Assembly: GCF_902506505.1 (NCBI RefSeq)
Contig: NZ_LR733406.1
Coordinates: 806,001-870,000 of the forward strand
Direction: 5' to 3'
Origin: Pseudomonas sp. 8AS
Lineage (GTDB): Bacteria > Pseudomonadota > Gammaproteobacteria > Pseudomonadales > Pseudomonadaceae
DNA length: 64,000 nucleotides
Below, in pieces: positions 1 to 15,714 of this stretch. Position 1 is the first letter of the stretch. The number at the start of each line of letters is the position of its first letter. The notes beneath the pieces were generated by a model, which saw nothing but the letters and a program-made list of their open reading frames with translations, searched no databases and was not told the origin of the DNA. The position numbers and the translations under genes are program-made.

Positions 1-779
<779 letters not shown>

Positions 780-780
<1 letters not shown>

Positions 781-1385
781 TGGCACGGATCAACCTTCTT
801 CCCTGGCGCGAACAGCTGCGCGAAGAGCGCAAGCAGCGCTTTCTGGTCGCCCTTGCCGGTGTGCTCGTGATTTCTGCCGGTTTGGTATTCCTCGGCGGTC
901 AATACCTGAACGGTGCCATCGAGCAGCAGACTGCGCGCAATGAGTTCGTGCGCAAGGAAATTGCCGTGCTGGATGCGCGGATCAAGGAAATCAGCGAGCT
1001 GAAAACCCGGCGAGCGCAACTGCTCGAGCGGATGAAGATCATTCAGGACCTGCAGGGTAACCGGCCGATCATTGGGCGGGTCTTCGATCAGTTCGTTCGT
1101 ACACTGCCGGATGGGGTGTATTTCACGGAGCTGAAGATGGAGGGCAAGTCGATTGCCATCACCGGGGCTGCCGAGTCGAACAATCGGGTGTCAAATCTCA
1201 TGCGCAATCTGGATTCGTCAGATTGGCTGGAGTTGCCAAATCTGACTGAGGTCAAGGCGGTGACGGCGGGTGCAGTAGAGCAGGCTAACGTATTCAAGCT
1301 TAGTGTTCAGCAGACGAGGCCGGGTAACGATGCGGAGTCTGCGGCAGGCGATATGAGCAAGGGAACTGTAGGGGGTAAACAATAA
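780..1385 (+). CDS. pilN: Type IV pilus inner-membrane protein PilN
   Basis: The 201-residue product starts at the ATG overlapping the pilM stop. It opens with the family motif INLLPWRE, the cytoplasmic tail that docks into PilM. One transmembrane helix (about residues 22-45) is followed by a periplasmic coiled coil and a ferredoxin-like domain that pairs with PilO. The C-terminal tail (about residues 180-201) is polar and low in complexity. The stop overlaps the pilO start by one base. Base composition changes inside this gene: the 5' half is GC-rich like the surrounding chromosome, while from about base 1150 AT-ending codons increase and continue through pilQ. Confidence 0.96.
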
Positions 1386-2008
1386 TGAGCTTTGCCGAAT
1401 CTCTGGAGTCCCTGCGCAAAATAGAACTGTCGGAGCTTGATCTAAATAATCTGGGGTCTTGGCCGGCGGCGGTAAAGGTCATTGCATGCATGTTGTTGCT
1501 GGTTGCAGCAATGGCTCTTGGTTACAACTTTTACCTTAAGGATCTCCAAGTTCAGCTTGACGGGCAGCGTGCCGAAGAGGAGGCGTTAAAGCAGCAGTTT
1601 ACAAATAAGGCTTTTCAAGCTGCCAATCTGGATGCATATAAAGTCCAGATGAAGGAGATGGAGGCGTCCTTTGGTGCTTTGCTTCGTCAGTTGCCTAGCG
1701 ATACTGAGGTGCCGGGACTGCTTGAGGATATTACTCGCACTGGTCTGGGTAGTGGTTTGGAGTTTGAAGAAATCAAATTGCAGCCGGAAGTTGTTCAGCA
1801 GTTCTATATAGAGCTGCCGATCCAGATCTCCGTTGTTGGTGGCTACCATGACTTGGCTACTTTCGTCAGTGGCGTTGCCAGTCTGCCGCGAATTGTTACG
1901 CTGCATGACTTTGATATAAAGGTTGCGGAGGCTGGTGGTGTATCCAGGCTGCGTATGAATGTCCTGGCTAAGACATACCGCTACAACGACCGGGAGCTGA
2001 AGAAATGA
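1385..2008 (+). CDS. pilO: Type IV pilus inner-membrane protein PilO
   Basis: The 207-residue product is the partner of PilN in the periplasmic alignment subcomplex of the type IV pilus machine. A single membrane helix lies at about residues 30-52. It is followed by a coiled coil (about 55-100, rich in Q, E and K) and a globular ferredoxin-like domain ending near LAKTYRYND. It overlaps pilN by one base and pilP by four bases (ATGA), so translation is probably coupled. GC is markedly low for this genome: a sampled line at 1561-1620 is about 52% G+C, against about 73% for a sampled line in gltB. Confidence 0.96.
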   Translation: MSFAESLESLRKIELSELDLNNLGSWPAAVKVIACMLLLVAAMALGYNFYLKDLQVQLDGQRAEEEALKQQFTNKAFQAANLDAYKVQMKEMEASFGALLRQLPSDTEVPGLLEDITRTGLGSGLEFEEIKLQPEVVQQFYIELPIQISVVGGYHDLATFVSGVASLPRIVTLHDFDIKVAEAGGVSRLRMNVLAKTYRYNDRELKK

Positions 2009-2529
2009 GTGCTGTTCGTCTGCTCTGTGTGGGGGTTGTTTTTACGCTGGCGGGCTGTGTTGGTGGTGATGACTTTTCCGACCTGCAGGCGTTTATGGAT
2101 CAGGAGCGTGCCCGCCCCAAGGGTGCAATTGAACCTTTGCCGAAATTTCAGCCCTATGAAGCCTTTACCTATGGTGCTGCTGCGCTCAGGAACCCGTTCC
2201 AGCCTCCGGTAAAAATTGACTTGGCTAGTCAGCAGAAGGGCAGCAAGGACATCAAGCCCGACGAGGCTAGAGTTCGTCAGTTCTTGGAGGGCTTCAATAT
2301 TGAAACCTTCGAGATGGTGGGGACTCTGGCTAATCAGGGGGCTACATTTGCACTGGTTCGCGGTGCGGGTGGTGTGCATCGTGTAAAAGTGGGCGATTAC
2401 TTGGGTCGCAATCATGGCCGTGTCACCGCAATTGACGAAGTGCGGATTGAGGTGACCGAAATTGTTCCTGATGGTGAGGGTGGATGGCTTGAGCGTCCTC
2501 GTAGTCTAACCCTCAACGAGCGATCTTAA
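2005..2529 (+). CDS. pilP: Type IV pilus lipoprotein PilP
   Basis: The 174-residue inner-membrane lipoprotein connects PilN/PilO to the secretin PilQ. The signal peptide ends in a lipobox (LAGC, cysteine at about residue 18). A flexible linker runs to about residue 70, with the conserved YxAxxLRNPF-type segment (here YGAAALRNPFQPP) used for PilNO binding. A C-terminal homology-region beta domain (about 90-165) contains the GxLxxxGxxxALVR pattern and KVGDYLGRNHGRV. The start ATG overlaps the pilO stop. It lies within the low-GC part of the operon. Confidence 0.95.
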   Translation: MSAVRLLCVGVVFTLAGCVGGDDFSDLQAFMDQERARPKGAIEPLPKFQPYEAFTYGAAALRNPFQPPVKIDLASQQKGSKDIKPDEARVRQFLEGFNIETFEMVGTLANQGATFALVRGAGGVHRVKVGDYLGRNHGRVTAIDEVRIEVTEIVPDGEGGWLERPRSLTLNERS

Positions 2530-2582
2530 CGGCGGGGTCAGGCATGAAAAACAATTACATATCTGCAGAATGGAATAAGCTG

Positions 2583-4634
2583 ATGAATAGCACTTTGTCT
2601 CGTCTTGGCATCTCGCTTGTCGTGGCTATGTTTGCTCCAACCTTGCTGGCTGCCAATTTGCAGGGCTTGGATGTGGCTTCGCTGCCGGGTGACAAGGTCG
2701 AGTTGAAGCTGACTTTCGACGAGGCGATTATTGCCCCGAGAGGCTACACCATTGAGCAGCCGGCTCGGATTGCTCTGGATTTGCCCGGTGTTACGAGCAA
2801 GCTTGGCACCAAGAATCGCGAGATCGGCGTTGGTAACGCTCGTAGCCTGACTGTAGTAGAAGCTAAGGATCGGACGCGCCTGATTGTCAATCTGTCCACT
2901 CTTGTTCCGTATAGCACTCGTGCCGATGGTAAGAATCTCTATGTGATCATTGGTGATGGCGCGGCCAGTGCTGCGCAAGGCGCGACGAGCGCGATGGCCC
3001 AGCCTGCCAAGGCCTATGCGGGAGGTGGGCGAGCCATCAAGGCTATCGACTTCCAGCGTGGCGAGCAGGGTGAGGGCAACATTGTTATTGAGTTGTCGGA
3101 TCCGACGGTAAGCCCGGATATTCAGGAGCAGGGTGGAAAGATTCGCCTGGATTTTGCCAATACTCAACTGCCAGATGCTCTTCGAGCTCGTCTGGATGTC
3201 AAGGATTTCGCCACCCCGGTGCAGTTCGTCAACTCGGTTACTCAGGGGGCTAATGCTTCCATCACAGTTGAGCCCACCGGCTTTTATGATTACTTGGTGT
3301 TTCAGGCAGATAACAAGCTGACCATAAGCGTGAAGCCTCTGAGTCAGGGGGATGTCGAGAAGCGCAAGGCTGAGCGTTTTGCGTACTCTGGAGAAAAGCT
3401 GTCCCTCAATTTTCAAGATATTGATGTGCGTTCGGTGCTGCAGCTTATTGCTGATTTTACTGACATGAATCTGGTGGCCAGTGACACCGTGCAGGGCAAT
3501 ATAACCTTGCGCCTGCAAAATGTGCCGTGGGATCAGGCTCTGGATCTCGTGCTGAAAACCCGTGGGCTTGATAAGCGTAAGGTCGGCAACGTCCTTCTGG
3601 TTGCGCCGGCTGATGAAATCGCAGCCCGCGAGCGGCAGGAGCTTGAGGCCAAGCAGCAGCTGGCAGAGTTGGCGCCTCTGCGTCGGGAAGTCGTTCAGCT
3701 GAACTATGCGAAAGCTTCTGACATCGCCAAGCTGTTTGAAGAATACTCCGCAGAGGGCGAGCAAAAAGATATGCGAGGTTCCATCATCTTTGATGACAGG
3801 ACCAATAGTCTGATCGCTTATTTGACTCAAGAGCGTCTGGATGAGTTGCGCAGAATTGTGAGTCAGCTTGATATAGCGGTTCGCCAGGTAATGATTGAGG
3901 CGCGGATTGTTGAGGCCAATGTTGACTTCGATAAGGAGTTGGGGGTCGAGTGGCGTGGTGTGGGGATAGGGGACAATAATTGGGTTGTGGGTGGCACAAA
4001 CAGCCTGGTTAAGGGGTCTGATCCTCTTGATGTTCAGGCCGGAAATTTTGTTGACCTTGGTTCGATCGGTCGTACTTCGGGTTTGAATCTTGGTTTCATC
4101 ACCGATAACACGCTGCTTGATCTTGAGCTGTCCGCAATGGAGAAGACGGGGAATGGCGAAGTTATTTCGCAGCCCAAGGTTGTAACCTCCGACAAGGAGA
4201 CGGCGAAGATCCTTAAAGGGGCAAAGATTCCGTATCCGGAGGCATCGTCGAGCGGTGCGGCGACTACTGCCTTTGCTGAGGCCAACTTGTCGCTGGAGGT
4301 TACCCCGCAGATTACTCCGGATAATCGAGTGATCATTGAAGTTAAGGTCAATAAGGATACTGCTGACTTTACTCAGCAGGTGAATGGCACGCCGTCTATC
4401 CTGACCAATGAAGTGAATGCAAAAGTGTTGGTCAGCGATGGTGAAACCATTGTGATTGGTGGCATCTTTAGCAATACGCAGTCTAAAACGGTCGATAAGG
4501 TACCGTTGTTGGGGGATATGCCTTTCCTTGGGCGTCTATTCCGGCGTGATGTTGTTGAGGACTCCAAGTCCGAGTTGCTGGTGTTCCTCACTCCGCGCAT
4601 CATGAACAACCAAGCCATCGCCGTGGGCCGTTGA
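2583..4634 (+). CDS. pilQ: Type IV pilus secretin PilQ
   Basis: This is the outer-membrane secretin through which the pilus fibre passes. I place the start at the ATG at 2583 because the residues from [12 protein letters not shown] match the known start of Pseudomonas PilQ as I recall it. An in-frame ATG at 2544 would add 13 residues and cannot be excluded. The signal peptide ends near LLAAN. Order of domains: two AMIN (peptidoglycan-binding) domains to about residue 270, an N0/STN domain (from [16 protein letters not shown]), an N1 domain, then the secretin barrel with [17 protein letters not shown] and the GGIFSNTQ region near the C-terminus. GC is about 48-52% on sampled lines, below the window norm. 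aroK starts four bases after its stop. Confidence 0.95.
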   Translation: MNSTLSRLGISLVVAMFAPTLLAANLQGLDVASLPGDKVELKLTFDEAIIAPRGYTIEQPARIALDLPGVTSKLGTKNREIGVGNARSLTVVEAKDRTRLIVNLSTLVPYSTRADGKNLYVIIGDGAASAAQGATSAMAQPAKAYAGGGRAIKAIDFQRGEQGEGNIVIELSDPTVSPDIQEQGGKIRLDFANTQLPDALRARLDVKDFATPVQFVNSVTQGANASITVEPTGFYDYLVFQADNKLTISVKPLSQGDVEKRKAERFAYSGEKLSLNFQDIDVRSVLQLIADFTDMNLVASDTVQGNITLRLQNVPWDQALDLVLKTRGLDKRKVGNVLLVAPADEIAARERQELEAKQQLAELAPLRREVVQLNYAKASDIAKLFEEYSAEGEQKDMRGSIIFDDRTNSLIAYLTQERLDELRRIVSQLDIAVRQVMIEARIVEANVDFDKELGVEWRGVGIGDNNWVVGGTNSLVKGSDPLDVQAGNFVDLGSIGRTSGLNLGFITDNTLLDLELSAMEKTGNGEVISQPKVVTSDKETAKILKGAKIPYPEASSSGAATTAFAEANLSLEVTPQITPDNRVIIEVKVNKDTADFTQQVNGTPSILTNEVNAKVLVSDGETIVIGGIFSNTQSKTVDKVPLLGDMPFLGRLFRRDVVEDSKSELLVFLTPRIMNNQAIAVGR

Positions 4635-4638
4635 TGTT

Positions 4639-5157
4639 GTGAGGAATTTGATCCTGGTAGGTCCGATGGGGGCTGGTAAGAGCACCATCGGGCGGTTGTT
4701 GGCAAAAGAGTTGAAGTTGCACTTCAAGGACTCCGACAAGGAGATTGAGCAGCGCACCGGCGCTGACATTCCTTGGATCTTCGATGTCGAGGGCGAGCAG
4801 GGTTTTCGTGAGCGCGAGCAGTCGATGGTCGCGGAACTGTGCGAGCTCAGCGGCGTGGTGATTGCGACCGGCGGCGGTGTGGTGCTGCGGCCGGAGAATC
4901 GCCAGGCGCTGCGCGCCGGTGGGCGGGTGATCTACCTGCATGCATCGGTAGAGCAGCAGCTGGATCGCACCTCGCGTGACCGCAATCGCCCGCTGCTGCG
5001 CAATTCCGATCCGGCCAAGGTGCTCGCAAGTCTTATGCAGATTCGCGACCCCCTGTACCGAGAGATCGCTGATGTAATCATCGAGACCGATGAGCGCCCG
5101 CCACGTATGGTGGTGCAGGAAATCATTGATCGTCTCGATGCGCTCCCTCCCCGTTAA
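4639..5157 (+). CDS. aroK: Shikimate kinase AroK
   Basis: The 172-residue cytoplasmic enzyme phosphorylates shikimate to shikimate 3-phosphate in aromatic amino-acid synthesis. It starts at a GTG four bases after pilQ, which places the Walker A motif (GPMGAGKST) at residues 8-16. Other family marks are the substrate-binding ATGGGVVLR segment and the lid arginines in RDRNRPLL. Length matches AroK. The pilQ-aroK-aroB-damX order is conserved in gamma-proteobacteria. GC returns to the genome norm within this gene, marking the 3' edge of the low-GC block. Confidence 0.97.
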   Translation: MRNLILVGPMGAGKSTIGRLLAKELKLHFKDSDKEIEQRTGADIPWIFDVEGEQGFREREQSMVAELCELSGVVIATGGGVVLRPENRQALRAGGRVIYLHASVEQQLDRTSRDRNRPLLRNSDPAKVLASLMQIRDPLYREIADVIIETDERPPRMVVQEIIDRLDALPPR

Positions 5158-5206
5158 AGCCAGGGCCTAACTGCGTTATCCTATTGCCCTTTCTTCAGGG
5201 GGCGTC

Positions 5207-6310
5207 ATGCAGACTCTTACAGTCGATCTAGGCGAGCGCAGTTATCCCATCTACATAGGTGAGGGGCTGTTGGCTCGTGCGGAGCTGTTCAAGCAGCATC
5301 TTGCTGGCCGGCAGGTTGCCATTGTCACCAATGAGACCGTGGCGCCACTTTATCTGAAGGCGCTCGAAACCAGCCTGGCTGGATGTGAGCTGGCCTCGGT
5401 CATCTTGCCGGATGGCGAAGCCCACAAGAATTGGCAAACCTTGCAACTGATCTTCGACGGCCTGCTGCAGGCGCGTCATGACCGGCGCACCACGGTTATC
5501 GCCTTGGGTGGTGGCGTGGTCGGGGATATGGCCGGCTTTGCGGCGGCCTGCTATCAGCGCGGTGTCGATTTCATCCAGGTGCCGACCACGCTGCTGTCCC
5601 AGGTCGACTCTTCGGTGGGTGGCAAGACCGGCATCAACCATCCGCTGGGCAAGAACATGGTCGGTGCCTTCTATCAGCCGAAGGCGGTGGTGATCGACAC
5701 CTCGGTGCTGGCTACCCTGCCGGCCCGCGAGCTGTCCGCCGGGCTGGCCGAGGTCATCAAGTACGGCTTGATTTGCGACGAGGCTTTTCTGGGCTGGCTC
5801 GAGGCGCATGTCGAGGCCTTGCGAGCCCTGGATGGCCGGGCCTTGGTCGAGGCGATCGAGCGTTCCTGTGCGGCCAAGGCGCGCGTGGTTGGTGCCGATG
5901 AGCGCGAGTCGGGGGTGCGGGCCACGCTCAACCTCGGGCATACCTTCGGGCATGCCATCGAGACGCACATGGGCTATGGCGTCTGGTTGCATGGCGAGGC
6001 GGTCGCTGCGGGAACGGCCATGGCGCTCGAGATGTCTACTCGCCTGGGTTGGATTTCCGCGTCCGAGCGCGACCGCGGTCTGCGCCTGCTGATCAAGGCC
6101 GGCCTGCCAGTTGTGCCGCCCGTCGAGATGACGGCGGATGATTTCCTCGAACATATGGCGGTGGACAAGAAGGTCCTCGACGGTCGCCTGCGTCTGGTGC
6201 TGTTGCGCCGGATGGGCGATGCGGTGGTGACCGATGAATTCCCGCGCGAAGTGCTGGATGCCACTCTGGCTGCGGATTACCGCACCCTGGCGGCTCGACT
6301 TGAATCATAA
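5207..6310 (+). CDS. aroB: 3-Dehydroquinate synthase AroB
   Basis: The 367-residue enzyme converts DAHP to 3-dehydroquinate, the second step of the shikimate pathway, using NAD and a divalent metal. Visible family signatures are the dinucleotide-binding [13 protein letters not shown] segment, the active-site [11 protein letters not shown] segment, the metal ligands in LAEVIKYG and [12 protein letters not shown], and HGEAVAAG. The length is typical. The ATG is preceded by a GGGGG purine run. Only about 50 bases separate it from aroK and 10 from damX, so the genes are probably one transcription unit. Confidence 0.97.
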   Translation: MQTLTVDLGERSYPIYIGEGLLARAELFKQHLAGRQVAIVTNETVAPLYLKALETSLAGCELASVILPDGEAHKNWQTLQLIFDGLLQARHDRRTTVIALGGGVVGDMAGFAAACYQRGVDFIQVPTTLLSQVDSSVGGKTGINHPLGKNMVGAFYQPKAVVIDTSVLATLPARELSAGLAEVIKYGLICDEAFLGWLEAHVEALRALDGRALVEAIERSCAAKARVVGADERESGVRATLNLGHTFGHAIETHMGYGVWLHGEAVAAGTAMALEMSTRLGWISASERDRGLRLLIKAGLPVVPPVEMTADDFLEHMAVDKKVLDGRLRLVLLRRMGDAVVTDEFPREVLDATLAADYRTLAARLES

Positions 6311-6320
6311 CGAGAGTTCC

Positions 6321-7937
6321 ATGACCAGTTTGCATGCCGATGAGGCCTATCTCGGCCATTACCAGTTCAGTCATGACCCCTTCGCCGCGCGCGTGCCGGG
6401 CTTCCGCTTTTTTCCGGCACAGCGCAAGCCGGTGCTGGGGCAGCTGCATCACCTGGCGCGCTACAGTCAGCTGCTGCTGGTGGTCAGTGGGCCGATCGGC
6501 AGCGGCAAGACTCTGCTGCGCCAGGCGCTGGTCGCCAGCACCAACAAGCAGGCGGTGCAAAGCGTGGTGGTGTCGGCTCGCGGCGCCGGGGATTTGGCCG
6601 GACTGTTCCGCCAGATCGCTCAGGGCCTGGGGATGCAGCAGTTCGATGTGCGCAGCATTCTCGCGCAGGTGGCGCAGCTGGCGCTGACCGGCCAGGAGGT
6701 CTACCTGCTGGTGGATGATGCCGAGCAGTTGGCCGATGCCACGCTGGAGGGTTTGTTCGCTCTGGCGGCGGGTTCCGGCGAGGCGCGCCCGCATGTGTTC
6801 CTGTTTGCTGAAACCGCGCTGATCTCGCGGCTCGAGGCCCTGAGCGATGGCGAAGAGCGCTTTCACGCCATTGAGCTGCAGCCCTACAGCGAGGACGAGA
6901 CACGGGAATACCTGGCTCAGCGCCTGGATGGTGCGGGGCAGGGCATCGAGCTGCTCTCGGATGATCAGGTGACCGATATCTACCTCACTTCCGGCGGCTG
7001 GCCGGGGCGGATCAACCAGGTGGCGCGGGATGTGCTGATCGAGGCGATGCTGGCTCAGCGCAACGCCGCGAGCAGTTCGGCGGGCCTGCTGGGCTTGCCG
7101 CGCAAGCACCTGCTGGCCCTGGTGGTGGTGGCGATCGGGCTCGGCGCCGCGTGGTTCATGCAGGGGCGGCAGGAGCGTCTGGCGCAGGAGTCGCCGGCGC
7201 AGGTGCTGCCCGAGGCCGTGGCGCCGGTAGCGGCTGCGCCGGATGGCACGGCAGCGGAGCCGGCAGCCAAGCCAGAGGGCGGAGCGTCCATCGAGTTTGC
7301 CGGCTCCAGTCAGCCGCTGCCGCTGCCACTGGTGGGTGAGGCCCAGCCGGTCATTCGCGAGCCGCTGGCGCAGGTTTCCGGGATGGCGGAAGGCGAAGAG
7401 GGTGGTGAGGCGGAAAACCTGGCGGCCCTGCCGCCCGCGCAACCGGTAGCGCCGGTTGCCGTGCCGAGCGTTCCCCCGGCTGCCGTTGCGCTGGCAGCGG
7501 TGCCTATGCTGCCGGTCGCTGCGCCTGCTGCGCCGGTTGTCGCGCCTGCACCTGCACCTGCTGCCGCGCCGAAGCCGGTGCCGGTGGCCAAGCCGGTCGT
7601 GCCTCAGCCCAAGCCGGCTGCCGTCGCCGCGGCCAAGGCAGGCTCCGCGAGTGCGGGCTGGTATGGCGCGCAACCCGCCAGCCAGTTTGCCCTGCAGATT
7701 CTCGGTACCCGCTCGGAGGGTGGTGCGCAGGCCTTTGTCAGCAAGAACGGCGCCGAGTACCGCTACTTCAAGAAAATGCACCAGGGCCAGCCGCTGTATG
7801 TGGTGACCTACGGCAAGTTTTCCAGCCGGGCGGCGGCGCAGGCGGCGATCAAGTCGCTGCCGGCCAGCGTGCAGGCGGGCAAGCCCTGGCCGCGCAGTTT
7901 TGCCAGTATCCAGCAGGAGGCCGTGCAGGCCCGTTAG
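6321..7937 (+). CDS. damX: DamX-type SPOR-domain cell-division protein
   Basis: The 538-residue bitopic membrane protein is expected at the septum. The N-terminal half is an AAA/ExeA-like ATPase fold, with Walker A GPIGSGKT at about residues 57-64 and Walker B VYLLVDDAEQL. A single membrane helix follows at about residues 262-280. Next is a long Ala/Pro/Val-rich linker (about 300-440), and then a C-terminal SPOR domain (about 453-530, from SQFALQILGT) of the kind that binds denuded septal glycan. I chose the ATG at 6321 because the open frame upstream overlaps aroB and gives an unrelated extension. Position after aroB is conserved. Confidence 0.9.
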   Translation: MTSLHADEAYLGHYQFSHDPFAARVPGFRFFPAQRKPVLGQLHHLARYSQLLLVVSGPIGSGKTLLRQALVASTNKQAVQSVVVSARGAGDLAGLFRQIAQGLGMQQFDVRSILAQVAQLALTGQEVYLLVDDAEQLADATLEGLFALAAGSGEARPHVFLFAETALISRLEALSDGEERFHAIELQPYSEDETREYLAQRLDGAGQGIELLSDDQVTDIYLTSGGWPGRINQVARDVLIEAMLAQRNAASSSAGLLGLPRKHLLALVVVAIGLGAAWFMQGRQERLAQESPAQVLPEAVAPVAAAPDGTAAEPAAKPEGGASIEFAGSSQPLPLPLVGEAQPVIREPLAQVSGMAEGEEGGEAENLAALPPAQPVAPVAVPSVPPAAVALAAVPMLPVAAPAAPVVAPAPAPAAAPKPVPVAKPVVPQPKPAAVAAAKAGSASAGWYGAQPASQFALQILGTRSEGGAQAFVSKNGAEYRYFKKMHQGQPLYVVTYGKFSSRAAAQAAIKSLPASVQAGKPWPRSFASIQQEAVQAR

Positions 7938-7962
7938 TGCGTGATGATTTGCGAGTGATTCG

Positions 7963-8005
7963 GTGACCGGTCGATGCTAGCACGAACGACCGGTCACTGC
8001 CTTTC
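7963..8005 (+). terminator. Rho-independent terminator after damX
   Basis: A perfect 11-bp stem (GTGACCGGTCG at 7963-7973 with CGACCGGTCAC at 7987-7997) encloses a 13-base loop and is followed by a pyrimidine-rich CTTTCTTCT tract. It sits 26 bases after the damX stop and would end the pil-aro-damX transcript before the gltB promoter. Confidence 0.8.
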
Positions 8006-8033
8006 TTCTGCGCGACATAAGAGTTCATCCCTC

Positions 8034-8074
8034 CGTCACGAAGATTTGTGACGCCGGGGGTGCGTATGTACAAT
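8034..8074 (+). promoter_or_regulatory. Predicted gltBD promoter with overlapping palindrome
   Basis: A sigma-70-like pair is visible: TTGTGA at 8046-8051 and TACAAT at 8069-8074, spaced 17 bases. The -35 hexamer lies in a perfect inverted repeat, CGTCAC-N8-GTGACG (8034-8053), positioned like an operator. The orientation (TCAC outward, GTGA inward) is opposite to the Vfr/CRP consensus, so no regulator is named. The leader to the gltB start is about 100 bases. Confidence 0.5.
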
Positions 8075-8181
8075 GTCTGCCCTTTGCCTGCGCCATGCCG
8101 GGGTTTTCCCGTGCGCGCGTGGCAGGTAGGTCGATGAATTAGAAAGCAATTTGCCTATAAGGCAGCCTGGTGAGAGTCCCT

Positions 8182-12627
<4,446 letters not shown>

Positions 12628-12649
12628 TTGCGCCTGAAGTAGTTGATGA

Positions 12650-14077
<1,428 letters not shown>

Positions 14078-14093
14078 TCGTCGCTAACGTTGT

Positions 14094-14116
14094 GGTGCGC
14101 GCGGCGCACCCTACGG
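14094..14116. repeat. REP-like palindrome (single unit)
   Basis: GGTGCGCGCGGCGCACC followed by CTACGG. This is one unit of a repeat with core GTAGGGTGCGCC-GYGCGCACC that recurs between genes at 19257, 40455, 48868 and 58659. It lies just after the gltD stop. Confidence 0.7.
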
Positions 14117-14141
14117 GTCGCGGCAAATCGTCGCGACAGAC

Positions 14142-14174
14142 AAAAGGCACGGCACTCGCCGTGCCTTTTGTTTT
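14142..14174 (+). terminator. Rho-independent terminator of gltBD
   Basis: A perfect 12-bp stem (AAAAGGCACGGC with GCCGTGCCTTTT) with an ACTC loop, followed by GTTTT. The A-rich 5' arm would also give a U-tract on the minus strand, but there is no minus-strand gene to serve. Confidence 0.88.
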
Positions 14175-14327
14175 GCGCTCTGCGAAAATGCCCACACTTT
14201 TTCTGCGCCGCAGTGCGCGGGCCCCTGTGACCCGGGAGCCCGCCCGAAGTAGGGGGACGCCGCTGGCCGGCATCCGCATACTCTGCACCGTGAAGTTTCC
14301 CTGCCGAATTTTCCAGGAACCCTGCCG

Positions 14328-15395
14328 ATGTCCGCTCTGAAGAACGACCGTTTCCTCCGCGCCCTGCTCAAGCAGCCCGTCGACGTCACCCCGGTGTGGA
14401 TGATGCGCCAGGCCGGTCGTTACCTGCCGGAGTACCGTGCCACCCGGGCCAAGGCGGGCAACTTCGTCAACCTGATGAAGAACCCGGAACTGGCCTGCGA
14501 AGTCACCATCCAGCCGCTGGACCGTTACCCGCAGCTGGACGCAGCGATCCTGTTCTCCGACATCCTCACCATCCCCGACGCCATGGGCCAGGGCCTGTAC
14601 TTCGAGACCGGCGAAGGCCCGCGCTTCCAGAAGGTGGTCAGCAGCCTGGCCGATATCGAGGCTCTGCCGATCCCCGATCCGGAACAGGATCTGGGCTACG
14701 TGATGGACGCGGTGCGCACCATCCGCAGCGAGCTGAACGGCCGCGTGCCGCTGATCGGCTTCTCCGGCAGCCCCTGGACCCTGGCCACCTACATGGTCGA
14801 GGGTGGCTCGTCGAAGGACTTCCGCAAGTCCAAGGCCATGCTCTACGACAATCCGCAGGCCATGCACGCCCTGCTCGACAAGCTGGCCCTGTCGGTCACC
14901 GCCTACCTCAACGGCCAGATCAAGGCCGGCGCCCAGGCCGTGCAGATCTTCGACTCCTGGGGCGGCAGCCTGTCGGCGGCGGCTTATCAGGAGTTCTCCC
15001 TGGCCTACATGAAGAAGATCGTCGACGGCCTGATCCGCGAGCACGACGGCCGTCGCGTGCCGGTGATCCTGTTCACCAAGGGCGGCGGCCTGTGGCTGGA
15101 GTCCATGGCCGAGACCGGCGCCGAGGCCCTGGGCCTGGACTGGACCTGCGATATTGGCAGCGCCCGCCAGCGCGTGGGTAGCAAGGTGGCCCTGCAGGGC
15201 AACATGGACCCGAGCGTGCTGTACGCCAACCCGGCGGCGATCCGCGCCGAAGTGGCGCGCATCCTGGCCAGCTATGGCCATGGCAGCGGCCAGGTGTTCA
15301 ACCTCGGCCACGGCATTACCCCGGAAGTCGACCCGGAACACGCCCGGGCCTTCTTCGAGGCGGTGCATGAGCTGTCGGCGCAGTACCACGGCTGA
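14328..15395 (+). CDS. hemE: Uroporphyrinogen decarboxylase HemE
   Basis: The 355-residue cytoplasmic enzyme removes four carboxyl groups from uroporphyrinogen III to give coproporphyrinogen III in haem synthesis. The N-terminal signature [14 protein letters not shown] is present, as are the active-site aspartate region ([14 protein letters not shown]), the second signature [13 protein letters not shown] and the GHGI segment near the C-terminus. Length is typical. The ATG at 14328 follows an AACCCTGCCG stretch without a strong purine run. It ends in a convergent arrangement with oprG. Confidence 0.97.
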   Translation: MSALKNDRFLRALLKQPVDVTPVWMMRQAGRYLPEYRATRAKAGNFVNLMKNPELACEVTIQPLDRYPQLDAAILFSDILTIPDAMGQGLYFETGEGPRFQKVVSSLADIEALPIPDPEQDLGYVMDAVRTIRSELNGRVPLIGFSGSPWTLATYMVEGGSSKDFRKSKAMLYDNPQAMHALLDKLALSVTAYLNGQIKAGAQAVQIFDSWGGSLSAAAYQEFSLAYMKKIVDGLIREHDGRRVPVILFTKGGGLWLESMAETGAEALGLDWTCDIGSARQRVGSKVALQGNMDPSVLYANPAAIRAEVARILASYGHGSGQVFNLGHGITPEVDPEHARAFFEAVHELSAQYHG

Positions 15396-15456
15396 TTGCC
15401 GCGCCAATTAGGAAGACTCCGTCCCCGTTACGGGTTGTACCTGTCGTCGAGCCTTG

Positions 15457-15627
15457 GCGGGAGCGGATTCAGCCGTGATAAACAGGCCGCTCGGAGCAAG
15501 TCTCGACCGCAATGACTTCGCAGTAGCCAGCGTGGGCGCCTGCCCCAACCAAGCCTGTAGGCGGATTTATCTGCGGTCGAGCCGCGACGCGGGCTCATCT
15601 TTCGCGGCTAAAGCCGCCCCCATACAA
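15457..15627. repeat. Degenerate REP/REPIN-like pair in the hemE-oprG gap
   Basis: The 319-base gap between hemE and oprG has no credible gene. It holds two divergent, oppositely oriented REP-like units: GGGAGCGGATTCAGCCG near 15459 and TTCGCGGCTAAAGCCGCC at 15601. Between them is sequence ending in a GTAGGCGGATTTATCTGCGG stretch. They resemble the common Pseudomonas GGAGCGGCTTTAGCCGCGAA unit but are mutated. Confidence 0.5.
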
Positions 15628-15663
15628 CAGCGCAGTGCCGCTACACCTGATTGGGACATAGCC

Positions 15664-15696
15664 ACAAAAAAGCCGCGCAGTGCGCGGCTTTTTTGT
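15664..15696. terminator. Bidirectional terminator between hemE and oprG
   Basis: A perfect 15-bp stem (ACAAAAAAGCCGCGC with its complement) around an AGT loop, with T-runs on both strands. It lies 18 bases from the oprG stop and can end oprG from the right and hemE from the left. Confidence 0.9.
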
Positions 15697-15714
15697 TGGG
15701 CGGCTAGGCTGAGT

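Noticed and set aside
2538-3830. 430-codon minus-strand frame opposite pilQ
   Set aside because: No recognisable motif and fully overlapped by the secretin gene.
8034-8053. CRP/Vfr site upstream of gltB
   Set aside because: The half-sites are in the opposite orientation to TGTGA-N6-TCACA.
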